A DNA stretch of 64,000 nt from Glaciibacter superstes DSM 21135 (GCF_000421145.1 NZ_ATWH01000013.1:102980-166979); one strand, 5' to 3'; positions 44,393 through 54,086 are shown, counted from the stretch's first letter. Numbers and translations: made by a program. Notes: a model not told the origin generated them from the sequence alone.

Positions 44393-45514
44393 TTGATCAG
44401 CATGCAGAGTTTTCAGGGCGGCTTTCTCGAGGAACCCGGCTACCTGGATTACGGCGCTGTCGGCCCGATTTCTGCGACAGTGCTGGCCGAGGAGCGCGGC
44501 CTGGCAGAGATGGTCTCGCATGCCAGGTACGGCAGCTTCACCGAGCTCCTGGCTCAACGGGAACGGATGCAAACCGCCGTCGCTGGCCTCACCGGATTTC
44601 GCGCAGACCAGGTGGTGCACCAGCCGAACACCAGCTCAGGACTCATGCAGGCGATGTTCGGGTTGACCGGTGACGTGTTGCTCTCCGCCGCAGACTTCCC
44701 GAGCGTGCCGTTTGCCGCGGTGCGTGCCGCAGAGGCTCTCCATGTGGTCGGACCGGTGTGGCTGGAGACTGACCACGGTCGTGTGACTCCCGGGCAGATC
44801 AAGGCGCAGCTCACACCGTCGGTTGCCGCCGTCGCTGTCTGCCTCGTCGACTCACGCACGGGATACCTCGCAGACCTGGAGGGCATCCGTCAGGTCATCG
44901 GGGATCGGCTTCTGATCGTCGACGCCATCCAGGGCTTCGGCGTGGTGGATGCGCCCCTCGAACTTGCGGACGTCGTCGCGACCGGCGGGCAGAAGTGGAC
45001 CAGGGCGGGGTGGGGCACCGGCTTCCTCGCGCTCAGCGATCACGCCGTCGAGCGGCTGACGCCGGTCTTCTCAGGGTTCACCGGCACCGGGCTCGGACTG
45101 ACATGGGACGAGGTTGTTCCCCCCGCCACCGACGCCAGCGCGTTCCAGATCAGCGACGGCGACCCCGTCGCACTCGCCCGGTTCTCTGCCGCCCTCGAGG
45201 AGCTCGACGCGGTCGGGCTCGATCGGGTGCAGGCGGCGGTGAGCGACAACGTCACCCGGATCATCGAGCTGGCCGACGAATTCGCGGTCCCAGTGGTCTC
45301 CTCCCGTGACACACGGGAACGCGCGGGCATCGTGGTACTCGAACCACCCGCCGAGCAGCTGACCGTTCTGGAGGCGTCCCTGAGCAACCACGGAGTCTCA
45401 GTGACCAGTCGAGGCGGACGCGTGCGGTTGAGCGTGCACGCGGCGCTGTCCGACGCCACCGTCGATATGGTGCGCGCAGCATTTACCTCCTACTCCACCG
45501 CTGCCGTCTACTGA
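44393..45514 (+). CDS. Class V aminotransferase / kynureninase-like PLP enzyme
   Basis: A 373-residue fold-type I PLP enzyme of the aminotransferase class V family. The likely PLP lysine is in the segment VVATGGQKWTRAGWGTGFLAL; ahead of it are LLIVDAIQGFGVVDAPL (the Asp that binds the pyridine nitrogen) and CLVDSRTGY. There is no cysteine-desulfurase catalytic loop Cys, so a role in Fe-S assembly is unlikely. Kynureninase, an aminotransferase or a related lyase are options. The TTG at 44393 is chosen because AGGAAGGA lies seven bases upstream; an ATG three codons later is the alternative. Confidence 0.83.
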   Translation: MISMQSFQGGFLEEPGYLDYGAVGPISATVLAEERGLAEMVSHARYGSFTELLAQRERMQTAVAGLTGFRADQVVHQPNTSSGLMQAMFGLTGDVLLSAADFPSVPFAAVRAAEALHVVGPVWLETDHGRVTPGQIKAQLTPSVAAVAVCLVDSRTGYLADLEGIRQVIGDRLLIVDAIQGFGVVDAPLELADVVATGGQKWTRAGWGTGFLALSDHAVERLTPVFSGFTGTGLGLTWDEVVPPATDASAFQISDGDPVALARFSAALEELDAVGLDRVQAAVSDNVTRIIELADEFAVPVVSSRDTRERAGIVVLEPPAEQLTVLEASLSNHGVSVTSRGGRVRLSVHAALSDATVDMVRAAFTSYSTAAVY

Positions 45515-45740
45515 GCACATCGTCCATGAGCGTGGCTCTTGATCGCTTCTTGGCGACCGGTTTGGTGAACCTTCGGTGTCGTTGGCGTGTCGCGCTGGCG
45601 GAATATGCCGGCCAGACGTAGCGTCACATTCATCAGGTATGGCGCCTGATCGAGACGGCCACATAAGTACGGCTCGATATCCGCTAGTGGCCGACTCGCC
45701 AAAGAATCCGCGTCTGTTAAGACGCGGGGTGGGAGTGGTT

Positions 45741-47090
45741 GTGGCCGCGAATCTGACCGACTACCAGACTTCGGACCAGACGACGGAAGGAGTTTCGCAG
45801 GCCGAGCGCACGTACGTGCTCGATACCTCGGTACTCCTCTCCGATCCACGGTCGATCTTCCGTTTCGCCGAGCATGCCGTCGTGCTGCCGGTCGTGGTGA
45901 TCACCGAACTGGAGTCCAAGCGTAACGACCCTGAGATCGGGTATTTCGCGCGCCAGGCGCTTCGATATCTCGATGAACTGCGCGTGAAGCACGAACGTCT
46001 CGACTTCCCGATCCCGGTTGGCGATGGGGGCAGTCTGCGCGTCGAACTGAACCATTCGAACATGTCGGTGCTCCCCTCCGGTCTGCAGCTGGGCGACAAC
46101 GACTCGCGTATCCTTGCCGTCGCCCTGAACCTCGCGAACGACGGACTCGACGTCACTGTCGTCTCGAAAGACCTCCCATTGCGGGTGAAGGCGTCCTCGA
46201 TCGGCCTCGCGGCAGACGAGTATCGTCATGAACTCGCGATCGATTCCGGCTGGACAGGGATGGACGAGATCACCCTGGGCTCGAACCAGATCAACGACCT
46301 GTACGAGAACGAATCGCTCTCGACTCGGGCGGTGCAGGACATGCCGGTGAATACCGGCCTGGTCATCCATTCCGACCGTGGCTCTGCCCTTGGCCGAGTC
46401 ACCGGGCGTGGAGAGCTGAAGCTCGTGCGCGGCGACCGTGACCTGTTCGGTCTGCATGGCCGCTCGGCCGAGCAGCGCCTCGCGATCGACCTGCTTCTCG
46501 ACCCGGAGATCGGCATCCTCTCGCTGGGTGGCCGCGCCGGCACGGGAAAGTCGGCCCTCGCGCTGTGCGCGGGCCTCGAGGCGGTATTGGAACGCCAGCA
46601 GCACAAGAAGATCATGGTCTTCCGCCCGCTGTACGCCGTCGGCGGCCAGGAACTGGGCTACCTGCCCGGCGACCAGGGCGAGAAGATGAATCCATGGGGC
46701 CAGGCCGTGTTCGACACTCTCGGCGCCCTGGTCTCGGAGAACGTGCTCGAGGAAGTCGTCGAACGCGGCATTCTCGAGGTGCTGCCGCTCACGCACATCC
46801 GCGGTCGTTCGCTGCACGACGCGTTCGTGATCGTTGACGAAGCCCAGTCGCTCGAGCGCAATGTACTCCTGACCGTCCTCAGCAGGGTCGGTCAGAATTC
46901 CCGCGTTGTGCTCACCCACGATGTCGCCCAGCGTGACAACCTGCGGGTGGGCCGCTTCGATGGCGTCGCATCCGTGATCGAGACGCTCAAGGGGCATCCA
47001 CTGTTCGCGCACATGACCCTGACCAGGTCTGAGCGCAGCGCCATCGCCGCCCTGGTCACCGAGATGCTGGAGGGCAACGAACTCGCCTGA
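45741..47090 (+). CDS. PhoH2: PIN-domain ribonuclease fused to PhoH ATPase
   Basis: A two-domain RNA helicase/ribonuclease of 449 residues. The N-terminal PIN domain (about 20-160) has acidic residues in [22 protein letters not shown] and [13 protein letters not shown]. The C-terminal PhoH ATPase (about 240-449) has Walker [14 protein letters not shown], Walker [12 protein letters not shown] and the downstream [11 protein letters not shown]. In mycobacteria and related organisms phoH2 is often preceded by a short antitoxin-like gene (phoAT). No such gene was seen here. The GTG at 45741 with GGGAG upstream is the best start; 45735 is possible. A strong hairpin follows the stop. Confidence 0.93.
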   Translation: MAANLTDYQTSDQTTEGVSQAERTYVLDTSVLLSDPRSIFRFAEHAVVLPVVVITELESKRNDPEIGYFARQALRYLDELRVKHERLDFPIPVGDGGSLRVELNHSNMSVLPSGLQLGDNDSRILAVALNLANDGLDVTVVSKDLPLRVKASSIGLAADEYRHELAIDSGWTGMDEITLGSNQINDLYENESLSTRAVQDMPVNTGLVIHSDRGSALGRVTGRGELKLVRGDRDLFGLHGRSAEQRLAIDLLLDPEIGILSLGGRAGTGKSALALCAGLEAVLERQQHKKIMVFRPLYAVGGQELGYLPGDQGEKMNPWGQAVFDTLGALVSENVLEEVVERGILEVLPLTHIRGRSLHDAFVIVDEAQSLERNVLLTVLSRVGQNSRVVLTHDVAQRDNLRVGRFDGVASVIETLKGHPLFAHMTLTRSERSAIAALVTEMLEGNELA

Positions 47091-47093
47091 ATC

Positions 47094-47128
47094 ACACCGG
47101 GCGGGTGCCCGACGCTCCCGCCCGGTGT
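47094..47128 (+). terminator. Terminator-like hairpin after phoH2
   Basis: ACACCGGGCGGG (47094-47105) and CCCGCCCGGTGT (47117-47128) form a perfect 12-bp stem with an 11-base loop. The right arm is partly repeated at about 47139-47149 (CGCCCGGTGTC), allowing an alternative pairing. No T tract. Confidence 0.65.
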
Positions 47129-47161
47129 CCCTCCGTCCGCCCGGTGTCCGTCTTTCCGCTG

Positions 47162-47243
47162 ACCATTCGACGGAGATTTTGCTCTCATCGACCGGTTTAC
47201 TCGCGTCACTGGCCGCGAATCGGTGAAATCTCCGTCGAATGGT
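47162..47243. repeat. 18-bp perfect inverted repeat with 46-base spacer
   Basis: ACCATTCGACGGAGATTT (47162-47179) and its exact complement (47226-47243). The arms are AT-richer than the surroundings and unrelated to the phoH2 terminator just upstream. There is no open frame inside. The structure could be an RNA hairpin, a cruciform, a two-site operator or the ends of a very small mobile element. No clear target-site duplication flanks it. Confidence 0.9.
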
Positions 47244-47310
47244 TAAGGGATGGCCGCGCGTCCCGGATAGCGCCTGTGGATAACTTTGACGAACGGATGC
47301 CGCCGGCGGC

Positions 47311-47316
47311 TACCCT
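47311..47316 (+). promoter_or_regulatory. Predicted -10 element of prepilin peptidase gene, leaderless start
   Basis: TACCCT is followed by six bases and the GTG at 47323. There is no Shine-Dalgarno sequence. Confidence 0.45.
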
Positions 47317-47322
47317 GCGAGG

Positions 47323-47940
47323 GTGACAGACACAGCGACCTCCGCTCGATACGCAGACAGCGCTCCGGGCGGCAGAGGCGGGATCCGGTGGGCTCGGCTC
47401 GCCTGGCAGGCTGCGCTCGCCGTGGGTCTCGCCGCGCTCGCCGTGGCATCCGTCGGTGTGCAACCAGCTCTGTTACCGGCGATCTGTCTCGCCGTTGTCA
47501 CCGGAGAACTGTGCAGGCGAGACGTAGTCGACCACCGCCTGCCGAACAACCTGGTGGTGCCCGCGCTCGCGATCAGCCTGTCCGCCGTCGCCGCGCAGTG
47601 GCTGGCGGATGGTGGTTCGGTGCCGGTCGTCGCCCTGGTCGCCGGTGCCGGCTACTTCCTGTTTCTGCTCGCACTGAATCTCGGCGGCGGCATGGGCATG
47701 GGCGACGTCAAGCTCGGGGCGGCCCTGGGCGTCGCACTCGGACTCCTTGGCGTCTGGTCAGCGGCGGCCGGCCTGGTGCTCGCCTTCGTCGTCGGGGGAG
47801 TTGGAGGCTTGGTGTTCCTGCTGGTGCGCCGCGCCAACGCTCGCTCGCGCATCCCGTTCGGGCCGTTCCTGCTTGTCGGTTACTGGGTCGCGATCGCGCT
47901 CACTCCATTGCTGGCGGCAGCAGGCGCGACGACCGGCTGA
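47323..47940 (+). CDS. A24 family prepilin peptidase (methyltransferase domain absent)
   Basis: A 205-residue membrane aspartyl protease. It has about six helices. The first catalytic Asp is in CRRDVVDHRLPNNLVVP and the second is in the GxGD motif GMGMGDVKLGAALG. The N-terminal methyltransferase domain of PilD is missing, as is usual for actinobacterial TadV/A24 proteins. It should process Tad- or type IV-like prepilins, but no pilin or tad genes are in the window, so its substrates are encoded elsewhere. The start is supported by the -10 spacing. It converges on fumC. Confidence 0.87.
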   Translation: MTDTATSARYADSAPGGRGGIRWARLAWQAALAVGLAALAVASVGVQPALLPAICLAVVTGELCRRDVVDHRLPNNLVVPALAISLSAVAAQWLADGGSVPVVALVAGAGYFLFLLALNLGGGMGMGDVKLGAALGVALGLLGVWSAAAGLVLAFVVGGVGGLVFLLVRRANARSRIPFGPFLLVGYWVAIALTPLLAAAGATTG

Positions 47941-47968
47941 ACGCGGAACCGCCGTGCGACAGCGGGAG

Positions 47969-49381
47969 TCAGGCCTGTGGCGGGCGAGTCATGTCGAGCA
48001 CGTTGAGCGCCGCCGTGAGGTCTTCCAGAGTGATCTCGCCGCGCTCCACGAAGCCGAGTGCGACGACCGCCTCGTGCACCGTGACGCTGTTGGCGACGGA
48101 GTGCTTGGCGACCTTGGCAGCAGCCTCGTAGCCGATCACCCGGTTCAGCGGAGTGACGATGGATGGCGAAGACTCGGCCAGGGCCCTGGAGCGTTCGAGG
48201 TTCGCGACGAGACCGTCGACGGTCTTGTCGGCGAGCACCCGGGTCGCATTTGAAAGTAACCGAATCGACTCGAGCAGCGCCGTTCCCATCACCGGGATGG
48301 CGACGTTCAGTTCGAACGATCCGGATGCCCCAGACCAGGCGATTGTCGCGTCGTTGCCGACGACCCGGGAACAGACCATGAGCACGGCCTCCGGGATCAC
48401 CGGGTTCACCTTGCCGGGCATGATCGACGAGCCAGGCTGCAGATCGGGGATCGAGATCTCGCCGAGTCCGGTGTTCGGCCCAGAGCCCATCCAGCGCAGG
48501 TCGTTGCAGATCTTGGTGAGGCCGACGGCGATGGTGCGGAGCGCACCGGATGCGTCGACCAGGCCGTCGCGGTTGGCCTGGGCCTCAAAATGGTCTTTCG
48601 CTTCGGTGATTGGGAGCTCGGTCTCGGCCACGAGGAGCTCGATCACCAGTTGCGGGAAACCGGCCGGTGTATTGATGCCTGTGCCGACGGCGGTGCCGCC
48701 GAGGGGAACCTCTGCGACCCGGGGGAGCGCAGACTGCACGCGGTCGATGCCGAGACGGATCTGCCGCGCGTAGCCGCCGAACTCCTGGCCGAGGGTGACC
48801 GGGGTGGCGTCCATGAGGTGGGTGCGGCCGGACTTGACCGCTCCTGCCCAGAGCTCCGCCTTCGCTTCAAGGGCAACCGCGAGGTGGTCGAGCGACGGGA
48901 TCAGGTCGTCGATCAGCGCACTGGTGACCGCGATGTGCACCGAGGTGGGGAAGACGTCGTTGGACGACTGGGAGGCATTCACATGGTCGTTGGGGTGCAC
49001 GCTGGAACCGAGGCTCCGAGTGGCCAGCGTTGCCAGAACCTCGTTCATGTTCATGTTCGACGACGTGCCACTGCCGGTCTGGTACACATCGATCGGAAAC
49101 TGGTCGTCGTGAAGACCGGAAGCCACTTCGTCGGCGGCTGCGGCGATCGCCGTCGCAATAGCACCGTCGAGCACGCCGAGCCGGGCGTTGGCCTGCGCAG
49201 CCGACTTCTTAATGCGCGCGAGGGCCGCGATCTGGGCGGGCTCGAGTGTCGACCCGGAGATCGGGAAGTTCTCGACGGCACGCTGCGTCTGCGCACCGTA
49301 CAGTGCGTGCGCTGGGACGCGCACTTCTCCCATCGTGTCGTGTTCGATCCGGTACCCGGCTTCTGCGGAGTTCTCCACCAC
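47969..49381 (-). CDS. fumC: Class II fumarate hydratase
   Basis: Interconverts fumarate and L-malate in the TCA cycle; 470 residues. The family signature [12 protein letters not shown] is intact, along with [32 protein letters not shown] and [11 protein letters not shown]. The oxygen-stable, iron-free class II type is clear. GTG 49381 has a AAAGGGA-type site upstream. It lies 73 bp downstream of the carbonic anhydrase gene in the same direction. From memory, Rv1098c occupies a comparable position in mycobacteria. The related aspartase and argininosuccinate lyase families differ at the active-site segments. Confidence 0.95.
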   Translation of the reverse strand: MVENSAEAGYRIEHDTMGEVRVPAHALYGAQTQRAVENFPISGSTLEPAQIAALARIKKSAAQANARLGVLDGAIATAIAAAADEVASGLHDDQFPIDVYQTGSGTSSNMNMNEVLATLATRSLGSSVHPNDHVNASQSSNDVFPTSVHIAVTSALIDDLIPSLDHLAVALEAKAELWAGAVKSGRTHLMDATPVTLGQEFGGYARQIRLGIDRVQSALPRVAEVPLGGTAVGTGINTPAGFPQLVIELLVAETELPITEAKDHFEAQANRDGLVDASGALRTIAVGLTKICNDLRWMGSGPNTGLGEISIPDLQPGSSIMPGKVNPVIPEAVLMVCSRVVGNDATIAWSGASGSFELNVAIPVMGTALLESIRLLSNATRVLADKTVDGLVANLERSRALAESSPSIVTPLNRVIGYEAAAKVAKHSVANSVTVHEAVVALGFVERGEITLEDLTAALNVLDMTRPPQA

Positions 49382-49454
49382 GGCGTGATTTCCCTTTCAG
49401 TTCTGGTCGTTCTGGTTCTGCTGGCGGCGGGTGCCGCTTTGTAGGCGCCTTCGT

Positions 49455-50126
49455 CTAGACGATGCCGACCACGGTGTCGGCTTCTGCGCGTCCTTCGAAC
49501 AGTCTGTAATTCGCGCCGACGATAGCCAATGTACCTTCTGCGACGGCGGAGCTGATCATCTCGGAGCGCTCCAGCATCTCGGTGATGGTGTCGCGCAGGT
49601 GTACCCGGCCCACGAGCGTCGCGTCGACGGCCTCCGGGTCGATCGGCGTCGCATCCGTCGCCCCGGTGACCCGCCGAACGGCGGGCACGATCTTCTGGAT
49701 GATGCGGTCGATGTGCACCGGAAGCGCCGGCGCATCTGCCGCCTGGGATTCGATGGCAGCCCTGACCGCTCCGCACTCGTCGTGTCCGAGAACAACGATC
49801 AGCGGCACGTTCAGAACTCCGACCGCGTATTCGAGCGAGCCAAGCACAGACGACGAGATGACCTGGCCGGCGTTACGGATGACGAAAAGGTCACCAAGTC
49901 CCTTGTCGAAGATGATCTCGGCGGCCAGGCGCGAGTCACTGCAGCCGAACAGGGCGGCGTGCGGGGTCTGGGTGCTGCCGAGCTCGTTGCGGCGGTCCAC
50001 ATCCTGCCGGGGGTGCCGCGGTGTACCGGTGACGAACCGTTCGTTGCCTCTACGCATCTCCTGCCAGGCCTTGGCCGGAGATGTGAGCACAGATTGTTCG
50101 GGGACTGTTGTCGGTTCTGTTGTCAT
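49455..50126 (-). CDS. Beta-class carbonic anhydrase
   Basis: Zinc enzyme catalysing CO2 hydration; 223 residues. Zinc ligands are C62 and D64 of GCSDSR and H115 and C118 of LGHDECGAV, the beta-class pattern. The Asp/Arg dyad in CSDSR is present. There is no signal peptide, so it is cytoplasmic. It overlaps the DUF4245 gene by ATGA and so is part of the xseA-xseB-DUF4245-carbonic anhydrase run. It may supply bicarbonate for carboxylases. Confidence 0.94.
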   Translation of the reverse strand: MTTEPTTVPEQSVLTSPAKAWQEMRRGNERFVTGTPRHPRQDVDRRNELGSTQTPHAALFGCSDSRLAAEIIFDKGLGDLFVIRNAGQVISSSVLGSLEYAVGVLNVPLIVVLGHDECGAVRAAIESQAADAPALPVHIDRIIQKIVPAVRRVTGATDATPIDPEAVDATLVGRVHLRDTITEMLERSEMISSAVAEGTLAIVGANYRLFEGRAEADTVVGIV

Positions 50127-50776
50127 CGTTCGCCATTCGTCAGGATGCTCTCGGCGAGCGCGCTCGCCAGGGCATCAAATTCGGTGCGCTCTGCCGTGCC
50201 GATCAGCAGGTAGGTGCTGTCGCCAGAGCTCGTGACGAGCGCGGTGGTGAAATTGCCCCGGTCCTCTTCTGGCGCCTGGTTGCGGTACACGTCCCAGGTG
50301 ACGCCTTCGATGGTGCTGGTCTCCGTCGCCGGCTGGTTCTGGAGTTGATCGGCGAGCCAGGTCGAGTTCGGTTCGACCGCCTGGGTCATCCCGATGAAGT
50401 CGTCGGCCGGAGTCAGGAATCCGACGTACCACGACGGAACGCCTCCGCTGCCGCCGGTGCGCCATTCGGCCGAATTGGATCGCCACGTCGCGGGCAACTC
50501 GGGGTCGGCGAGGGGCACATCCACGCTGGGCTGGGTCTGCAGGGCGACCTGGTGGTAGTCGACGTCGCGCGTGAGCGGTGTGTCGCTACGCGGCACAATC
50601 AGCACGATGACCAGAACCGCAGCGAGTACTGCCAGGAGCGAGAGTACGAGGTTGTTGACGGTTTTGCGCGTGCGATAGAGCCTCGAGCCCTCGGCCTTCC
50701 TGGCCGCTGTCTCGTCAGGTGTTTCAGGTCGGCCGACTTCGGCGACGACGCGGGGGGACCGCCGAGCGGCACTCAT
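50123..50776 (-). CDS. DUF4245 membrane protein
   Basis: A 217-residue bitopic protein: about 30 basic/polar cytoplasmic residues, one helix at about 38-63 (VNNLVLSLLAVLAAVLVIVLIV) and an extracytoplasmic DUF4245 domain with the family phrases LPATWRSNSAEWR, WYVGFLTPADDFIGMTQAVE and ILTNGER. The function is unknown. The same family (Rv1100) lies near fum, glpX and xseA/xseB in mycobacteria. It starts 10 bp after xseB and overlaps the carbonic anhydrase gene, so these genes form one transcript. Confidence 0.88.
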   Translation of the reverse strand: MSAARRSPRVVAEVGRPETPDETAARKAEGSRLYRTRKTVNNLVLSLLAVLAAVLVIVLIVPRSDTPLTRDVDYHQVALQTQPSVDVPLADPELPATWRSNSAEWRTGGSGGVPSWYVGFLTPADDFIGMTQAVEPNSTWLADQLQNQPATETSTIEGVTWDVYRNQAPEEDRGNFTTALVTSSGDSTYLLIGTAERTEFDALASALAESILTNGER

Positions 50777-50786
50777 TCTACGGCAC

Positions 50787-51011
50787 TCATTCTGCGGCGT
50801 CGGCCTGGCCGGCGCGGGCGGCCTCGAGCCTGGCCTTCGCGCCGATCAGCCATTCCTCACATCGCCTCGCGAGTGCTTCGCCGCGCTCCCAGAGGGCGAG
50901 CGACTGTTCGAGCGTTGATGACCCCTGCTCCAGTTCGGCGACCACGCGCACGAGTTCGTCGCGCGCCTGCTCGTAGCTCAGGGCGCTGGTGTCCTCGGTT
51001 GGCGCAGTCAT
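50787..51011 (-). CDS. xseB: Exodeoxyribonuclease VII small subunit
   Basis: The small subunit binds several copies per XseA and enables single-strand DNA degradation. The 74-residue protein matches the family: [20 protein letters not shown] then [26 protein letters not shown]. An ATG three codons upstream (51020) is also possible, but a TAGAAT hexamer seven bases before 51011 favours this start and suggests an internal, nearly leaderless promoter. It follows xseA by 26 bp. Confidence 0.92.
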   Translation of the reverse strand: MTAPTEDTSALSYEQARDELVRVVAELEQGSSTLEQSLALWERGEALARRCEEWLIGAKARLEAARAGQADAAE

Positions 51012-51037
51012 GGTTTCCATTCTATTTGGCGGCCGCC

Positions 51038-52252
51038 CTACTGTTGCGCGGCCGTGGATGCTGCATTCACGGTGCCGCGGGCAAGTGTGATGACCAGCTC
51101 GGTGCCGGCCGGCGCCTGGTCAGGTTCTCGGAGCACATGACCGTCTGGCAGCTGGGCGATGGCATACCCGCGATCGAGTGTTCCCTGGGGCGAAAGCGCG
51201 CGCAACTGGGAGCGAAGATCGACCACAACGGTGCCCGCGCGTTCGAGGAGCCGGCCCGTCAATTCTGCGCCGCGCGAGACGTAGCGGGTGAGCTCCTCTG
51301 CCCGGGTGTCGACGATCCAGCTTGAGCCGCTCAGCACCGGACGCGACCGGAGCTGCGTGAGACGGTCGACCTCGGTGGCGAGGATGCCGGTGAGCCGGGT
51401 GCTCAGGCGTGCCCTGGCCTGCTGCACGCGGTTGAGTTCGTCGCTCACGTCGGGGACGACACGCTTGGCGGCGTCAGTCGGGGTCGATGCGCGCAGGTCG
51501 GCGACATCGTCGAGGAGCGGGCGGTCGGCCTCGTGCCCGATCGCGCTGACGAGCGGTGTGCGGCAGGCGGCCGCGGCACGCACGAGGGTCTCGTCGCTGA
51601 AGGCGAGCAGGTTCTGGAAGTCTCCGCCGCCGCGGGCCACGATGATCACGTCCACCTCCGGGTCGTCGTCGAGGCGACGGATGGCGGCGGTCACCTCTCC
51701 GGCCGCCCGGTCACCCTGCACGGCAGCGTGCACCACCCGGAAGTCGACGGCGGGCCAGCGCAGCTGGGCATTGCGAATGACGTCCTTCTCGGCGTCGGAG
51801 TCCTTTCCGGTGACGAGGCCGATGCAGTGGGGGAGGAACGGCAGAGACTGCTTGCGAGAGCGGTCGAACAGGCCCTCCGCGGAGAGTTGCTTGCGCAGCC
51901 GTTCCAGCCGCTCGAGCAGGTCGCCGAGGCCGACATGCTTCAGCTCGAACACCTGCATGGTGAGGGTGCCCGCCTTGACCCAGTAGTTCGGCTTCACCAG
52001 GGCGATCACCCGGTCACCCTGCTTGAACTCCTCAGAGAGCCGGGAGCGCACAGAAGACCAGATCGTGAAACTGACCGTCGCATCCTCGCTGAGGTCTTTC
52101 AGCTTGCCGTAGACGTTGCCGCCGCTCACGCCCCACTGGGTGACTTCGCCCTCGACCCACGCGGTGCCGAGACGCTCGATGTAACCGCGGATCTTGCTCG
52201 AGAGCAGGGCGACCGGCCAGGGCGTCGCCTGGGTGGGCGCAGCATCCGTCAT
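51038..52252 (-). CDS. xseA: Exodeoxyribonuclease VII large subunit
   Basis: Catalytic subunit of ExoVII; 404 residues. An N-terminal OB fold (about 15-110, [20 protein letters not shown]) precedes the catalytic domain, with the conserved [22 protein letters not shown] and ISAIGHE-like [20 protein letters not shown] segments. A coiled coil (about 260-350) is followed by [14 protein letters not shown]. The frame is open upstream, but ATG 52252 has GGGAGGAA in front and the correct N-terminus. It heads a minus-strand run xseA-xseB-DUF4245-carbonic anhydrase and is divergent from ispH, as in mycobacteria. Confidence 0.95.
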   Translation of the reverse strand: MTDAAPTQATPWPVALLSSKIRGYIERLGTAWVEGEVTQWGVSGGNVYGKLKDLSEDATVSFTIWSSVRSRLSEEFKQGDRVIALVKPNYWVKAGTLTMQVFELKHVGLGDLLERLERLRKQLSAEGLFDRSRKQSLPFLPHCIGLVTGKDSDAEKDVIRNAQLRWPAVDFRVVHAAVQGDRAAGEVTAAIRRLDDDPEVDVIIVARGGGDFQNLLAFSDETLVRAAAACRTPLVSAIGHEADRPLLDDVADLRASTPTDAAKRVVPDVSDELNRVQQARARLSTRLTGILATEVDRLTQLRSRPVLSGSSWIVDTRAEELTRYVSRGAELTGRLLERAGTVVVDLRSQLRALSPQGTLDRGYAIAQLPDGHVLREPDQAPAGTELVITLARGTVNAASTAAQQ

Positions 52253-52289
52253 CGTTGTTCCTCCCACAGGTTGCACAGGCGTGCGCGCG

Positions 52290-52295
52290 TAGACT
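52290..52295 (+). promoter_or_regulatory. Predicted -10 element of ispH, leaderless start
   Basis: TAGACT is followed by six bases and the GTG at 52302. There is no Shine-Dalgarno sequence. A TTGCAC at 52271 is too close (13 bp) to be a normal -35. Confidence 0.55.
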
Positions 52296-52301
52296 TGATC
52301 T

Positions 52302-53381
52302 GTGACCACCAGTACCCAATCAGCCGTGATCGGCCTCGGAATGCCCAGGATCCCCAGTACCAGGGGCCGGCTCAAGGATACCCCGGTCCTCGGACAGAAG
52401 AGGGTTCTGCTGGCGGCCCCGCGAGGCTACTGCGCAGGGGTTGATCGGGCCGTGATCGCGGTCGAGAAGGCCCTCGAGCACTACGGCTCGCCGGTCTATG
52501 TGCGCAAGCAGATCGTGCACAACATCCATGTCGTGACCGAGCTCGAGAAGAAGGGCGCCATCTTCGTCGAAGAAGTCGACGAGGTACCGCCGGGTTCGCA
52601 CATCGTCTTCAGCGCGCATGGTGTGTCCCCGGCGGTTGTGAATGCCGCTGCCGATCGAGGCCTCCAGGCCATCGATGCCACCTGCCCCCTGGTCACCAAG
52701 GTGCACCGTGAGGCCGTGCGCTTCGCCCGCGACGATTTTGAGATCCTGCTCATCGGCCACGAGGGGCACGAAGAAGTCGAGGGCACGGCCGGTGAGGCCC
52801 CGGAGCACACGACACTCGTCGGAAGCCCCGATGAGGCGGACACCATCGAGGTGCGAGACCCAAACAAGGTGGTCTGGTTGTCGCAGACGACGCTGAGCGT
52901 CGACGAGACCATGGAGACTGTACGACGCTTGCGTGCGCGATTCCCCAACCTGCAAGACCCGCCGAGTGACGACATCTGCTACGCCACGCAGAACCGCCAG
53001 GTTGCGATCAAGAAGGTGGCCAAGGACGCCGATCTGGTCATCGTTGTCGGTTCGGCGAACTCGTCGAACTCCGTCCGGTTGGTCGAGGTGGCCCTGGAAT
53101 ACGGTGCGAAGGCAGCCTACCGAGTGGACTATGCGAGCGAGGTCAAGCAGGAGTGGCTCGACGGTGTGGCCACGGTCGGTGTGACCAGCGGGGCATCCGT
53201 TCCCGAGGAATTGGTGCAGGAGTTACTGGCCGACCTCGCGGACGCCGGGTATGGCGACGTGCATCCGGTGAAGACTGCGGAGGAAGACCTGATCTTCTCG
53301 CTGCCGAAGGAACTGCGGAAGGGTCGCTCAGGCGCCCAGGACGCCCGCGCCCTCGGCGGTCGAACCCGTTCGAACGACTGA
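52302..53381 (+). CDS. ispH: 4-hydroxy-3-methylbut-2-enyl diphosphate reductase
   Basis: Last step of the MEP isoprenoid pathway, forming IPP and DMAPP; a 4Fe-4S enzyme. The three cluster cysteines are C44 ([12 protein letters not shown]), C128 (DATCPLV) and C226 ([11 protein letters not shown]), and the conserved His/Glu/Thr segments ([28 protein letters not shown]) are intact. A leader of about 30 residues before the domain is longer than in E. coli but is supported by the leaderless -10 spacing. It is divergent from xseA with only 49 bp between starts. A short hairpin follows the stop. Confidence 0.96.
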   Translation: MTTSTQSAVIGLGMPRIPSTRGRLKDTPVLGQKRVLLAAPRGYCAGVDRAVIAVEKALEHYGSPVYVRKQIVHNIHVVTELEKKGAIFVEEVDEVPPGSHIVFSAHGVSPAVVNAAADRGLQAIDATCPLVTKVHREAVRFARDDFEILLIGHEGHEEVEGTAGEAPEHTTLVGSPDEADTIEVRDPNKVVWLSQTTLSVDETMETVRRLRARFPNLQDPPSDDICYATQNRQVAIKKVAKDADLVIVVGSANSSNSVRLVEVALEYGAKAAYRVDYASEVKQEWLDGVATVGVTSGASVPEELVQELLADLADAGYGDVHPVKTAEEDLIFSLPKELRKGRSGAQDARALGGRTRSND

Positions 53382-53385
53382 CCCC

Positions 53386-53406
53386 GCGCGGCTAATGCGG
53401 CCGCGC
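53386..53406. terminator. Short GC hairpin between ispH and vapC
   Basis: GCGCGGC and GCCGCGC pair around a seven-base loop, just after the ispH stop and before the convergent vapC end. A plausible weak bidirectional terminator. Confidence 0.45.
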
Positions 53407-53421
53407 ACGAGCGGATGCCCC

Positions 53422-53810
53422 TTACCGCACGTCGATTCGGGCGCTGTGTCCGCTGGACTTGGCGAGCCGTGAGTCACGCGTCAGAAGTGGGCAGCCCAAG
53501 GCTTCGGCCAACGCGACATACGCCGCGTCGTACGCCGAAATGTTGTCGCGCAACTGGAACACACGTCGCCGCAGAGCGTCGGCGGACGGCCATCGTCGGA
53601 TTGGCAGGTCCTCGAAATCGGTCAATACATCCTGTGCTCGTGCCGCGCTCAGGTGCCCCCAAGGGTGAGCCCGCGCACGGCAGAAACGACCTCATAGTCG
53701 AGCAAGCTCGGCGCGTGCAGTTCCTCTGCGGCCAGGTATGCGCGCAGCTCGTCGGTTCCCGTCAGATTGGTCAACGCGTCAACCACTGCGGCGCTGTCTA
53801 CCACGATCAC
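53422..53810 (-). pseudogene. vapC: VapC-type PIN-domain toxin, frameshifted
   Basis: On the minus strand the GTG at 53810 opens a PIN-domain N-terminus (VIVVDSAAVVDALTNLTGTD, with the first catalytic Asp). It continues to VRGLTLGG and then hits a stop at 53651-53649. In the next frame the sequence continues HLSAARAQDVLTDFEDLPIRR to the C-terminal PIN core ISAYDAAYVALAEALGCPLL and TRDSRLA. The break lies at a run of five G (53656-53660 on the plus strand as C); one more G would restore a normal toxin of about 130 residues. It could be a real inactivation or a sequencing error. The start overlaps the vapB stop (GTGA). Confidence 0.85.
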
Positions 53811-54064
53811 GCGCGGGACGGCCGTACCAGTTGCTCGTCCCGATCCACACGAGCCGCAGCCTGCACCTCGAGTGCGGACCTGTTCGACTGCTCCGCCCGG
53901 CTGGCCGCACGGTGGAGTACCTCAGCGATCGTCGGTCGAGCGACCTCGCGTTCGACGAGTTCTAGCAGATACGTGTTCAGGGACTCGCCCTTCGCAGCGG
54001 CACGCGCTTTCAGTGCCCGGCGCGTCTCGTCAGGCACGTTTCGGATCTGCAACAGGGAATTCAT
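53807..54064 (-). CDS. vapB: VapB-type antitoxin (ribbon-helix-helix, FitA/Arc-like)
   Basis: An 85-residue antitoxin. The N-terminal ribbon-helix-helix reads LLQIRNVPDETRRALKARAA then KGESLNTYLLELVEREV, the FitA/VapB type, and the C-terminal part should wrap the PIN toxin. ATG 54064 is chosen over 54082 because a TATCAT -10 element lies exactly six bases upstream. A perfect palindrome (54087-54101) lies upstream as a likely autoregulatory operator. Because the toxin frame downstream is broken, this antitoxin may be an orphan. Confidence 0.88.
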   Translation of the reverse strand: MNSLLQIRNVPDETRRALKARAAAKGESLNTYLLELVEREVARPTIAEVLHRAASRAEQSNRSALEVQAAARVDRDEQLVRPSRA

Positions 54065-54070
54065 GCATCC

Positions 54071-54076
54071 ATGATA
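54071..54076 (-). promoter_or_regulatory. Predicted -10 element of vapB, leaderless start
   Basis: On the minus strand TATCAT is followed by six bases and the ATG at 54064. Confidence 0.5.
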
Positions 54077-54086
54077 GGTCACTTGA

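Noticed and set aside
45717..47012. A 431-codon minus-strand frame opposite phoH2
   Set aside because: PIN and PhoH motifs are all on the plus strand; the antisense product is low-information and His/Arg-rich.
47094..47243. The phoH2 hairpin and the 18-bp inverted repeat as one structure
   Set aside because: The arms are unrelated in sequence and each pair closes on itself, so they are listed as separate elements.
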